A stretch of DNA of 11,634 nt. Origin: Anammoximicrobium sp032229885. GTDB taxonomy: Bacteria; Planctomycetota; Planctomycetia; Pirellulales; Pirellulaceae. The position numbers and the translations under genes were made by a program. Positions 1 to 7,164 of the stretch are shown piece after piece. The notes under the pieces were generated by a model, which had not been told where the DNA came from, ran no database searches, and worked only from the letters and a program-made list of their open reading frames with translations. Position 1 is the stretch's first letter. Each line of letters starts with the position of its first letter. The DNA lies in assembly GCA_032229885.1 (NCBI GenBank), contig JAVYAJ010000010.1, positions 1-11,634 on the forward strand, read 5' to 3'.

Positions 1-1
1 C

Positions 2-20
2 CCTGGGGCGTTGCCCCAGG
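2..20. repeat. Perfect hairpin, 8-bp arms, 3-nt loop
   Basis: CCTGGGGC (2-9) and GCCCCAGG (13-20) are perfect complements around the loop GTT. No T-run follows on either strand within the window, so a terminator role is not shown. It is probably the stem of a dispersed intergenic repeat that extends to about position 45. Confidence 0.7.
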
Positions 21-62
21 CTACGGTGATCGGAGGCCTTCGGCCAAACAGATTCTTGGGTT

Positions 63-78
63 GCGGGCACTGGCCCGC
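63..78. repeat. Small perfect hairpin, 6-bp arms
   Basis: GCGGGC (63-68) pairs with GCCCGC (73-78) around a 4-nt loop. It lies between the first hairpin and the long inverted repeat, as part of the same repeat cluster. Confidence 0.5.
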
Positions 79-81
79 GTT

Positions 82-181
82 AGCATCGTTCGAGAAATAC
101 TTGTCCGATAGCCCGGTCTTGTCTGGTGAGCAGCCAGGGCGTTGCGGTGCAAAGTGCGACAGTTGTTTCTCGAACGATGCT
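82..181. repeat. 16-bp perfect inverted repeat bounding a 100-bp element
   Basis: AGCATCGTTCGAGAAA at 82-97 is the exact reverse complement of TTTCTCGAACGATGCT at 166-181, with 68 nt between the arms. The next base outside each arm does not pair, so the match is bounded at 16. No open frame of note lies inside and no target-site duplication is evident next to the ends. It could be a MITE-like non-autonomous element, the stem of a structured RNA, or paired regulator sites. Confidence 0.75.
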
Positions 182-201
182 TGAATGTTGGAGGTGGCCA
201 C

Positions 202-247
202 GATTGTTAGCCAGCGCGAGCTCCGCGCTCTGGCGAGGGCGACAATC
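202..247. repeat. Nested stem-loop
   Basis: An outer 6-bp stem GATTGT (202-207) with ACAATC (242-247) encloses an inner hairpin at 210-234, in which GCCAG and CTGGC pair at the ends and CGCG pairs with CGCG inside, with a 2-nt bulge. The sequence TTAGCCAGCGC here (208-218) recurs in the next hairpin (279-288 region), so the two are probably related copies. Confidence 0.55.
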
Positions 248-268
248 CGAAAGTTATGACGGGACAAC

Positions 269-288
269 GCGCTGGCATTAGCCAGCGC
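269..288. repeat. Perfect hairpin 36 nt past the stop codon of the glycosidase-like gene
   Basis: GCGCTGGC (269-276) and GCCAGCGC (281-288) are perfect complements around ATTA. It is the first hairpin met after the minus-strand stop at 324-326. No T-run follows in the minus direction, so it is not a standard intrinsic terminator; it could still slow exonucleases or help a factor-dependent stop. It shares its core word with the 202-247 stem-loop. Confidence 0.55.
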
Positions 289-323
289 CGTTTACGGAGC
301 GACGGCGGGCCTGACGCGGACGT

Positions 324-3300
324 TCAACGCGACGTCACGTCGAAGTGCGCGTGGCCGCTGACGCCGCTGATGACGTCGGTTACGGACACCAGATAACGTC
401 CCGACGGCTGGTTGAGGGCCAGCGGCAGGACGATCTCGGCGCGGCCCGCGGGCGCCAAGACGACCGTGTTGTATGCCGCCAACGCCGAACCGTCGGGTCC
501 CACAACCCGGACGCGCAGCGCGTGCAGATCCGGCTCGGCATCTTCGGCCAAGACGCGACACGTCACGCGGACGACGTCTCCGGGCCGTTGTGGCTCGCTG
601 GCGGTCCGGACCTGCAGGTCGCTGGGCCGATAATCCAACAAGGCGTAGACCTTGACCCGGCCACCGGAGAACGTGTCCGTCCAGGCATTGCCATGCCCCA
701 GATATTTGCCGTCGCGCACATCGTACACGTGAGCCGTTTTCGCCGCACGGACGGTCACCGGCCCCTCGACGTTCCGCGCAAAATAGTGAGCCCACAGGCC
801 GGATCGCGCGGACGGTGTTTCGTAGTACCATGTCTCGGTGTCGAACAGCGGTCGGTTGTCGGCAAAGAACCGCAACCGGGGCTCGATTCCGGCCTGGGCG
901 ATCATCTGGTCGAAGATTGCCCAGTGCGATTGGCGGACCGAATCGGCGCCGCTCTGCTCGAGGCTGCGCTCGCCCGCCACGCCGCCCGTGAGGACTCGAC
1001 GGTGGGCTTCGAGCGTCGAGTTGAGCCAGAACACGCGGCCTTGGCCCAACGGACGGACGGTCCAGACCGGGACCCGCTCGCCGTCCACCTGGGCCGTAGC
1101 CAAGGTCGTGGCGCCGCGCAGCGAAACATCCTTGTCGGCGACGTGCAGCCAGTGCGTCTGGCCGGCCGCGTCGATGGCCATCGTCCGCCCCAGCGCGACA
1201 GCCCGGTCGGTCGCCACGCCGGTCAGCGAGTCGGCCAGCGCGCCTTTGGGATGAGGCGCCCCGTGCAGATCGCGGCGTCCCACGCGACCGATGATGACGA
1301 CCGTCCCGCCCTGTTCGGCGAACCGACGCACGGCTTCGATTTGCTCGCGCGACACGCAGGATGCCTGTTGGATCGCCAGCAGTCGATAGCCGTCCTTCTG
1401 CAAACGGCCCGCCACAACGTCGTCCAGGTCGACGAACGTGTGTTGGAAACCGAGCTCCTCGACGATCACCTTGGCGCGGCCGGCCAGCGCCGCGGCGTCG
1501 ACCAGCCAGGAGGGATACGAGTACGCGATGGCGATCTTGTCGTCGGTAAAGCGGCTGGACAGGATCAGCCGATCGATGCCGCCCATCAGATCGGGGAACT
1601 CGTCCTTGGCCAATGCCGCATAGCCGGCCGTGGGACGTTGATCTGAGGTCAGCATGGCGTAATTCAACGAGCCCGGATCGCGGAGTTCCCAGAACCAGCA
1701 GAAGCTGCCTCCGTTCAGCAGCGACCGCCAGGGCGCGGCCCGCCGCTCGGGGCTGATCTCCATCATCCCGTACCCCTGCCATTCGCCGTGTCGCGTGCTG
1801 GGAGCGAAGCTGCGGAACAACTCTTCCAGGACGCTTTGCGTGCCGCCATAGCGGCTGGTGTATTGATACGATCGCGCATAGCGCCGCCAATCCACGGGCC
1901 ACGTCACGTTCGGCTCGTAGACGCCCCATTCGCACACGGACAGCGCGGGATCGATCTCGCGAGCCCAGTCGGCAGGCGCCTGCATATAGTAATCACCCAG
2001 CACTTGGCCGATGTACATCCGGAACTCGAGCCACGGCGCAACGTTAGGCGAATCGCCCAATTCGCTGCGACGCCTGGGAAGCACGGCATCGAAGCTGGCG
2101 AAGCTCGCGCCCCACGTCCGGTTCAATTCAGCGACATCTTGGTAACGCTCGCTCAGCCACTGTCTGAATCCGGCCAAGGTCTGCGGATGAAAGTCGAAAT
2201 CGTCCGACATCCGCCGCTCGTCGTCCAGGCCCAGCATCCACGCGCCGGACTCGAACTGGCGGCGAGCCTGAGCCTGCCAGGCTTCCTTCGTGGCCTGGAC
2301 GGCCGCCGCGCTGGGCAGCAGCGGCGGGTGCATGATCAGGTTCTGGCTGTCCAGCTTGACCTGTTCGCCGCGCTGGGCATAGCGCTGCGAGGCGTTCAGG
2401 TTGCACATCGCCGTCTTGAACCCGCCCGTGGCGTACAACACGCGATCGTCGTAGGAGTGGCTGTGCAGCAAAACGCCGATCTGGCGCGCCGTAGCCAACA
2501 TGCCTTGCAACTGCAGCACGTCGCGCTCCGGAGCGCCCCACACGCCAGGCAGGAAACGGTCGGCGTAAGCCGGCTGGTCCGGCAACAGACAGACATCGCC
2601 CACGGCTTCGGCCACCAGTCGCGATCTCGGGCCTGCGAGCGACGCGCGATCCGCCGACGGCGCGCGATCCGCGCCGCCATTGTCTGCTTCCGCCGCGCCG
2701 GCGTAGACACGAGCGACGACCTCGTGATAAACGCACAGGGGGCGGATGGCGTCGAGCGGCACGTCGATCGCCGCGCGGCCGTTCTCGAGTCGGAAATCCT
2801 GCCGGCGGCTGAGCACCACGCGGTCGAAGCGATCGATGACGTCGACGGTCAACCGGCCGGCGGGCGCCGTGCCCGCAAGTTCGACGACGCACGCGCCCGG
2901 CGCGGCGGCCCGGCGAAATACGGGTTCGGTCAGCACGCGCGCGGTCAGCGGCGACGCGGCCACGGCAGCCGCCGAACCAAAGGCCAGTAGTTTTCCGTCA
3001 GCGTCGCGAACGGCGATCTCGAGCGCCAGCGGGCCGCCCTCCAGGGCGTCGGCCAGCGGCACGGAGTATTGGCCGGCGCCGCCGCCAATCGCGACGGCGG
3101 CCTGGCCCGTCGTCCGCGCCTCCCATCGGCGGCTGCGACAGGTTATCGCCAGCGTGCCGGACAGCGGAGGACCATCGTTTCGGACGCTGACCTGAACCGA
3201 GTCGTCGCCCAGCGTGGCGGCAGTGATCGAGATCGGCGATTCGGCGGCGGCGGCCCAACGGATCGCGTCTGCCAAGCGCGCATAGCTGTACTCGAAGCCT

Positions 3301-5339
3301 CGCCAGCGAAGTTCCGACACCGCGTCGCGGCGCGAGCCGGAAGTCAGATCCGTCCAGCCTTGCAGCATCACGCGACCTTCGTCACGTGAACTGACCCATC
3401 GGCATGGCACGAGCACGACTCGTCCGCGGCCGAGGCGATAGCAATCCAGCTTGGGGCCGGCGACCGCCATGCATGACAGTGGCGGCGATTCGACGCGCTC
3501 GGCTTGGGCCAAGGCGTCCTGCAACGCCGGCTCGCTGTCCAAGTCGCGAAGCTGGATCACCGCGCCCATCCCGTCGCGAACGCGGTCCAGCAATTCGCCG
3601 GTCAGCTTGCGTTTCAACCCGAGATTCCAGTCGATTCCCAACGTGACGAGCACCATCGGGTCCCGCTGTCGCAGCCGCTCGCGGAACTCGTTCAATTCGC
3701 CTTGATGCAGCTCGTACTTGGGAACCGGGATCTTGGTGACGGCGAAATAGTCGGCCTCGATGTCCGCCCGTTGGCGAATCTCGCGGACGTGGCCCAGCGT
3801 CGAATCGGCCGGCGACAAAAAGAACGCGCGCACCGGACCCCGCGCGTGGCCTTTGGCCAAGGGCAGGTGCGGCGTCACGAAATCCGGGTCGATCGTCTTG
3901 AACTGCGGATTCATCTTCGCCGGCCCCAGGCCGAGGCCGCCGTCACGGACGCCTCGCTTTTCGCCCTCGGGCGGCGTGGCCTTGTAGACCAGGCGCGTCC
4001 GGCCGATCTCGATCGGTTTTTCCATCGTCAGCCGGCCGCCCTTGCCGCTGGCCGTGACGCGCAGCACGTACAGGCCCTGGGCGCCGATGCGCAGTTGCGT
4101 TTCCAGCGTCGCCGTCTCAGCCACTTTCAAGTCCACGGGACGCGTTTCGTCGAGGATCGTGCGGTTGTCTTCGCGCCGCACGCAGGCCACGTGAACCGAG
4201 ACGCGCCGCGCTGCGCCGCTGGCCAGAAACACTTTTACGGGCAGCGTCGCATCGGGCTTGAGCTCGGCGGTCGCGACGTCTTCGATGGCCGTCGCGCCGC
4301 AGCCAACCAGGACGCCGCCGGCCAGATCGCCGTTCATTCCGTCGAACGCCCCGAAATCGGTGAACGGCAGGAATGTGTAGCGAAAAGTGATCGAACTGCC
4401 GGGCGCGATGGTCCGGCGACGCATCACGACGTGATACGTCGATCCCACAGTTTTGTACATCGAGACCTGCATCGCGTCGACGTCGGGCCAGTCGAAGCTG
4501 AATCCGGCCCCCAGCCCGCGCTCGTTGACGCCGCCGATCCAGGCGTCGGCGACCTCTTGCGCAAACACAAAGCTGGACGCCCGCTCCTCGGCCGGATCCA
4601 CGCCCGTAATTTTGCCGTCGATGCCCGGCATCGCCACACAGGTTTGCACACGACCCAAGTTCACTCCGTTAAATGCGTCGAACAGGACCGAGTGTTCGGC
4701 CGTGTCCGTATTGACGATCTCGTTTTCGACGCGAATCGCAGGCGTGTCGCGATGCAGGAACAGACGCCGGCGGTTCAGGATCTTGTCCATCCACGGTTGG
4801 CCGCCATCGGTTGAGCTGCGCGTCTCGAACTCGAGAACCAGTTCCTGCGCGTCCTGTCGTAGGACGCGGTACGTCGCGGTCTGGCGCGACTGCCCTTTGA
4901 GCTCCAACTCGTTGATGTTCCGCGTGCGGCCTTCGATCGGGTCGGGATCGGCCAATCGCACCCAATCGCGAAAGCTGTTCATGTGGTTGCTGTAGTAATT
5001 CTCGGCCCGCAGCTCGTGATCCAGCGGTTTGTAGAGCATGGAATCCGCCGAGCCCGTCTCCCAGAGGATGAAGCGGAACTTGTACCAGGGCGTCTCGACC
5101 AGCACGACGTCGGGAACGCCGTCCGCCTCGCGTTCATCGACCGGCGTGACCGTAAACGGGGCCGGTGCCGCAGCCGCGGCCAACGACCACATCGCCAGCC
5201 ACATCGCCAGCCATCTCGTCGACCTCGTCGCGAGCCGCCTGGCGATGGCGACAACGGCCCGTGATCGCGCCTTCGGCGGCCAGGGATCAACATTGCGACC
5301 CGCCGTCCGAATCGCTGGACTGTATCGTTGTTCCCGCAT
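324..5339 (-). CDS. Large exported multidomain glycoside hydrolase, GH42 (beta-galactosidase)-like
   Basis: Predicted to hydrolyse glycosidic bonds outside the cytoplasm; the substrate is unknown. The 1671-residue product has an Arg-rich N-terminus and hydrophobic segment at about residues 44-58, read as a signal peptide. Then come a beta-sandwich region (about 60-330), a flavodoxin/GATase-like region (about 500-660), Ig-like beta regions (about 700-900), a GH42-like TIM barrel (about 920-1240), a beta-galactosidase trimerisation-like domain (about 1250-1420) and a C-terminal Ig/MG2-like domain (about 1576-1671). The barrel shows LGLDDER (E1041, putative acid/base), then FRQWLSERY and LNRTWG, the usual GH42 context, and GMMEISP (E1194, putative nucleophile). 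GH42 normally has Asn-Glu at the first site; here it is Asp-Glu. It is about two to three times the length of a standard GH42 enzyme. The ATG at 5339 is chosen for its GGAGA site 8 nt upstream; the frame stays open to 5690, but that extension is repeat-derived, Arg-rich and lacks a ribosome site. Family call fairly sure, activity not. Confidence 0.8.
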   Translation of the reverse strand: MREQRYSPAIRTAGRNVDPWPPKARSRAVVAIARRLATRSTRWLAMWLAMWSLAAAAAPAPFTVTPVDEREADGVPDVVLVETPWYKFRFILWETGSADSMLYKPLDHELRAENYYSNHMNSFRDWVRLADPDPIEGRTRNINELELKGQSRQTATYRVLRQDAQELVLEFETRSSTDGGQPWMDKILNRRRLFLHRDTPAIRVENEIVNTDTAEHSVLFDAFNGVNLGRVQTCVAMPGIDGKITGVDPAEERASSFVFAQEVADAWIGGVNERGLGAGFSFDWPDVDAMQVSMYKTVGSTYHVVMRRRTIAPGSSITFRYTFLPFTDFGAFDGMNGDLAGGVLVGCGATAIEDVATAELKPDATLPVKVFLASGAARRVSVHVACVRREDNRTILDETRPVDLKVAETATLETQLRIGAQGLYVLRVTASGKGGRLTMEKPIEIGRTRLVYKATPPEGEKRGVRDGGLGLGPAKMNPQFKTIDPDFVTPHLPLAKGHARGPVRAFFLSPADSTLGHVREIRQRADIEADYFAVTKIPVPKYELHQGELNEFRERLRQRDPMVLVTLGIDWNLGLKRKLTGELLDRVRDGMGAVIQLRDLDSEPALQDALAQAERVESPPLSCMAVAGPKLDCYRLGRGRVVLVPCRWVSSRDEGRVMLQGWTDLTSGSRRDAVSELRWRGFEYSYARLADAIRWAAAAESPISITAATLGDDSVQVSVRNDGPPLSGTLAITCRSRRWEARTTGQAAVAIGGGAGQYSVPLADALEGGPLALEIAVRDADGKLLAFGSAAAVAASPLTARVLTEPVFRRAAAPGACVVELAGTAPAGRLTVDVIDRFDRVVLSRRQDFRLENGRAAIDVPLDAIRPLCVYHEVVARVYAGAAEADNGGADRAPSADRASLAGPRSRLVAEAVGDVCLLPDQPAYADRFLPGVWGAPERDVLQLQGMLATARQIGVLLHSHSYDDRVLYATGGFKTAMCNLNASQRYAQRGEQVKLDSQNLIMHPPLLPSAAAVQATKEAWQAQARRQFESGAWMLGLDDERRMSDDFDFHPQTLAGFRQWLSERYQDVAELNRTWGASFASFDAVLPRRRSELGDSPNVAPWLEFRMYIGQVLGDYYMQAPADWAREIDPALSVCEWGVYEPNVTWPVDWRRYARSYQYTSRYGGTQSVLEELFRSFAPSTRHGEWQGYGMMEISPERRAAPWRSLLNGGSFCWFWELRDPGSLNYAMLTSDQRPTAGYAALAKDEFPDLMGGIDRLILSSRFTDDKIAIAYSYPSWLVDAAALAGRAKVIVEELGFQHTFVDLDDVVAGRLQKDGYRLLAIQQASCVSREQIEAVRRFAEQGGTVVIIGRVGRRDLHGAPHPKGALADSLTGVATDRAVALGRTMAIDAAGQTHWLHVADKDVSLRGATTLATAQVDGERVPVWTVRPLGQGRVFWLNSTLEAHRRVLTGGVAGERSLEQSGADSVRQSHWAIFDQMIAQAGIEPRLRFFADNRPLFDTETWYYETPSARSGLWAHYFARNVEGPVTVRAAKTAHVYDVRDGKYLGHGNAWTDTFSGGRVKVYALLDYRPSDLQVRTASEPQRPGDVVRVTCRVLAEDAEPDLHALRVRVVGPDGSALAAYNTVVLAPAGRAEIVLPLALNQPSGRYLVSVTDVISGVSGHAHFDVTSR
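5188..5211 (-). repeat. Tandem 12-bp duplication inside the signal-peptide coding sequence
   Basis: The 12-mer CACATCGCCAGC (plus strand) occurs twice in direct succession at 5188-5199 and 5200-5211 and encodes the repeated LAMW in the hydrophobic core of the predicted signal peptide. Being a multiple of three it keeps frame and lengthens the hydrophobic stretch by four residues. It looks like a recent slippage event. Confidence 0.7.
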
Positions 5340-5347
5340 GGGATGTG

Positions 5348-5352
5348 TCTCC
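5348..5352 (-). promoter_or_regulatory. Ribosome binding site deciding the start of the glycosidase-like gene
   Basis: GGAGA on the minus strand, separated by 8 nt from the ATG at 5339. It supports that start over the ATG at 5690, which has no such site and would translate through a tandem repeat array. Confidence 0.65.
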
Positions 5353-5445
5353 GCGTGCACTGACGAAGGATCAAACGCCGCCTGTCGCGAGATCAAGTCG
5401 CAACCAGACGCAATGTCCGATGGCGGCGTTCCGGAGGATGGGTGT

Positions 5446-5570
5446 AATGGACATGATGGACGCGACCGAGCGCGACGGACGCAACGGAAGGCGTCAGACG
5501 CAACAGTGCGCGCCGGACGCGACAGTGCGCGCCGGACGCGACGGAGCGCGACGGACGCGCCGGAGCGCGT
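5446..5570. repeat. Degenerate tandem repeat array, 19-nt period, about 6.5 units
   Basis: Units begin at 5446, 5465, 5484, 5503, 5522, 5541 and (partial) 5560. The units at 5503-5521 and 5522-5540 are identical (ACAGTGCGCGCCGGACGCG); the others drift around ACGGAGCGCGACGGACGCG, and the leftmost unit at 5446 is the most diverged. Each unit itself looks like a 10-nt plus 9-nt pair built on the core GGACGCG/GGAGCGCG, so the array probably grew from a shorter word. There are no unique spacers, so it is not CRISPR. It sits upstream of the glycosidase-like gene and is probably transcribed as leader. Confidence 0.75.
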
Positions 5571-5610
5571 CCCTCCAGGGGGGCGACATCGGCTTGGAGG
5601 GCCACGCTCC
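5562..5610. repeat. Imperfect inverted repeat (14 of 16), 17-nt spacer
   Basis: GGAGCGCGTCCCTCCA (5562-5577) and TGGAGGGCCACGCTCC (5595-5610) are complementary except at two central positions. The right arm overlaps a second small hairpin, CCACGC (5602-5607) with GCGTGG (5613-5618). It lies about 180 nt past the stop codon of the propeller gene, without a T-run. The right-hand words resemble planctomycete intergenic repeats I have seen, which is a memory-based comparison. Confidence 0.55.
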
Positions 5611-5675
5611 ACGCGTGGTCGCGCCTTATCGTAGTCGCGCTTCCCCATCGCCGCGCTGACTCGAACACAAGTTAT

Positions 5676-5691
5676 TGTGACAAAATTCACG
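5676..5691. promoter_or_regulatory. CRP/FNR-family-like palindrome, TGTGA-N6-TCAC
   Basis: TGTGA (5676-5680), six bases, then TCAC (5687-5690) matches nine of the ten core bases of the CRP half-site pair. It is in an A/T-richer pocket about 340 nt upstream of the glycosidase-like gene. A weak minus-strand -10 candidate, TACGAT (5628-5633), would put the site near -62, the usual class I position, but no -35 hexamer is seen. Function is inferred only; no regulator gene is in the window. Confidence 0.3.
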
Positions 5692-5791
5692 GGGGATATA
5701 GAACCGTACTACCGGAAATCGTCCGTTCCGCCATCGCACGGCGCGGGTTCGGCGCATGAGACGCGCTGTACGTTGCGATGCTCCGGCGCGG

Positions 5792-7012
5792 CTATGGCCC
5801 TTCGTTGATCAGCAGCCACGTCCCCGTCTTGCCGGCCACGGCGATGTCGGGGCGTCCATCGCCGTTCAAGTCGGCGACGCAGATCTGCATTCCCGTCCCC
5901 ACGCCGCCGCCGGGCGGGCTGATCGTGCGGCGCACAAATCGCGCGGCCCGCTGGTCCCATTTGTAGTAGTACAGACACTCCGGCTCGGCGGCGCCCGGAT
6001 CCAGATCGCCGTGCCCGCGGACCCGCTTGCCGGTGATCAGCTCTCCCTGTCCGTCGCCGTCCAAGTCTGCCCAGGCGAGGCTGTGGGCCTGCGACCACGA
6101 GTCGTCGATCAGATGTTCGGTCCAGGTGGTGGTTCCGTCGGCTGCGGGCGGTCCTTGCTCGCGCCAATAGAGGCCATAGTCGTGCCCTCGCCCCCACACG
6201 ATGTCGTTGCGGCCATCGCCGTTGACGTCGACGACCAGGAACGGCGACGACGCGATGCGGAGCTTTGTTTCCGGGTGCAGTCGCCACGGTTTGGCGAAGA
6301 CGTCGTCGCCGGGATTCTCGTACCAGCCGACCGCGCACAGGATGTCCTGGCGCCCGTCGCCGTTGACGTCGCCGATCGCATAGCCGTGCCCGCATCCGTC
6401 TGCGCCGAGCACGATCCGTTTGACCGCGGGTTTGCCGTCGACCGGCGTCGTGAACTTCCAGGCCGCCAAGGGGTCTTTCGGAACCCAGCAGTGGACGATG
6501 ATCTCGGGCGTCCCATCCCCATCCAGATCGGCCAGGTGAAAGGCCTCGTTCTCGCCCCGCGCGGTCACCAGGACGTGGCGTTCCCATTTCCAGCCTTTTT
6601 CCAATCCCTTGGCGCCCGGGTTCTTGTACCAGCACAGCTCGGGCTCGGTCCAGCCGCCGCTGATGACGTCCGGCCAGCCATCACCGTCCACATCCCAGAT
6701 ATGATCGCCGTTGTTCGCAAAGAACTCGTCTTCGCCAAAGCCCAGCGAGACTTGCGGAATGTCGCGCAGCGGGCGCGGCACGAAATCGGGAGCGGCGAAC
6801 CAGTGCGTGCCCGCGACGATGTCGGGACGGCCGTCACGATTGACGTCGGCGATTGCGCAGCCCTCGTTGGGGCTGATCATCAAGCAGCGTTTCGAGAACC
6901 GCAATCCGCCAGATTCGTCCGCCCCCACGCTGGACGACGCCGGAAACGCCAAGAGGCAAACCGCCGCAATCGAGCTGACGATTTCGCAAAGCATAAGACG
7001 GCGACTGCACAT
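5792..7012 (-). CDS. Exported FG-GAP/VCBS-repeat protein, seven-bladed beta-propeller
   Basis: The 406-residue product has a signal peptide (Arg-Arg near the start, hydrophobic core about residues 11-25, likely cleavage after A31 in SVGA-DE). The mature part is almost entirely seven FG-GAP/VCBS repeats, each with a calcium-binding DxDxDG-type loop followed by (R/W/T)PD/E or similar. The loops start at about D56, D107, D162, D215, D262, D316 and D381, a spacing of 47-65 residues that fits one per blade of an integrin-like propeller. Several blades also carry a W-Y-x-N-P-G word before the loop. There is no enzymatic motif; such proteins are thought to bind ligands or other surface proteins, and paralogues are numerous in Planctomycetota. 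The start is fixed by a strong GGAGG 7 nt upstream. The reductase gene ends 152 nt upstream in the same direction, so shared transcription is possible. Confidence 0.9.
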   Translation of the reverse strand: MCSRRLMLCEIVSSIAAVCLLAFPASSSVGADESGGLRFSKRCLMISPNEGCAIADVNRDGRPDIVAGTHWFAAPDFVPRPLRDIPQVSLGFGEDEFFANNGDHIWDVDGDGWPDVISGGWTEPELCWYKNPGAKGLEKGWKWERHVLVTARGENEAFHLADLDGDGTPEIIVHCWVPKDPLAAWKFTTPVDGKPAVKRIVLGADGCGHGYAIGDVNGDGRQDILCAVGWYENPGDDVFAKPWRLHPETKLRIASSPFLVVDVNGDGRNDIVWGRGHDYGLYWREQGPPAADGTTTWTEHLIDDSWSQAHSLAWADLDGDGQGELITGKRVRGHGDLDPGAAEPECLYYYKWDQRAARFVRRTISPPGGGVGTGMQICVADLNGDGRPDIAVAGKTGTWLLINEGP

Positions 7013-7019
7013 GAGATTT

Positions 7020-7024
7020 CCTCC
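7020..7024 (-). promoter_or_regulatory. Strong ribosome binding site of the propeller gene
   Basis: GGAGG inside GGGGGGAGGAAA on the minus strand, 7 nt before the ATG at 7012. It fixes that start over the open frame that runs further upstream to 7462, which would overlap the reductase gene. Confidence 0.8.
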
Positions 7025-7164
7025 CCCCTGGCAAAAAAGAGACGCCCGTGACCAGACTGCTTGCATCGGTGGATGCCCTGTATCCGCGTCCGGCCGTGTC
7101 CATCCGTGGTTCGTCCCGACACCTCGCGCGGCGTTTCCCAGACGTACAACTTGACGCCTGGATT

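Larger units (their letters stand above)
1..323. other. Non-coding region rich in inverted repeats, downstream of the glycosidase-like gene
   Basis: No credible gene is seen in this stretch. It lies 3' of the large minus-strand gene and contains at least five potential hairpins in about 300 bases: 2-20, 63-78, 82-97 with 166-181, 202-247 (nested) and 269-288. The words around 1-45 (a G/C hairpin followed by GGAGGCCTTCGGCC) look like the dispersed intergenic repeats common in planctomycete genomes; that comparison is from memory and not checked. The region reads as a cluster of small structured repeats, not a regulatory region of one gene. Confidence 0.6.
5340..5791. other. 452-nt non-coding gap with tandem array, inverted repeat and palindrome
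   Basis: No convincing gene lies here. The reading frame of the downstream gene stays open through 5340-5690, but the translation is a low-complexity Arg/Pro/Ser run over a repeat whose 19-nt period is not a multiple of three. Contents from right to left: an A/T-richer pocket at about 5665-5705 holding a CRP-like palindrome, a 14/16 inverted repeat at 5562-5610, the tandem array at 5446-5570, and about 100 unremarkable bases before the gene start. Confidence 0.6.

Noticed and set aside
82..181. Complete insertion sequence
   Set aside because: There is no transposase frame between the inverted repeats and no target-site duplication beside them.
345..1646. A 433-codon open frame on the plus strand antisense to the glycosidase-like gene
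   Set aside because: It is a GC-rich shadow frame: no ribosome site and no recognisable domains, while the minus-strand frame has clear family motifs throughout.
5446..5570. CRISPR array
   Set aside because: Units are contiguous with no unique spacers, and there are no cas genes.
5340..5690. N-terminal extension of the glycosidase-like protein to an ATG at 5690
   Set aside because: The extension translates the 19-nt tandem array into a low-complexity Arg/Ser/Pro run, lacks a ribosome site and would bury the signal peptide.
7013..7060. Intrinsic terminator after the aldo/keto reductase gene, using the T6 run (minus strand) near 7035
   Set aside because: I see no stable hairpin directly before the T-run, and it lies just upstream of the next gene's ribosome site.
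7070..7125. GGATG/GTCCATCCGTGG words in the 152-nt gap as a tandem repeat
   Set aside because: They resemble a dispersed repeat seen in other bacteria, but only fragments are present and no unit can be defined.
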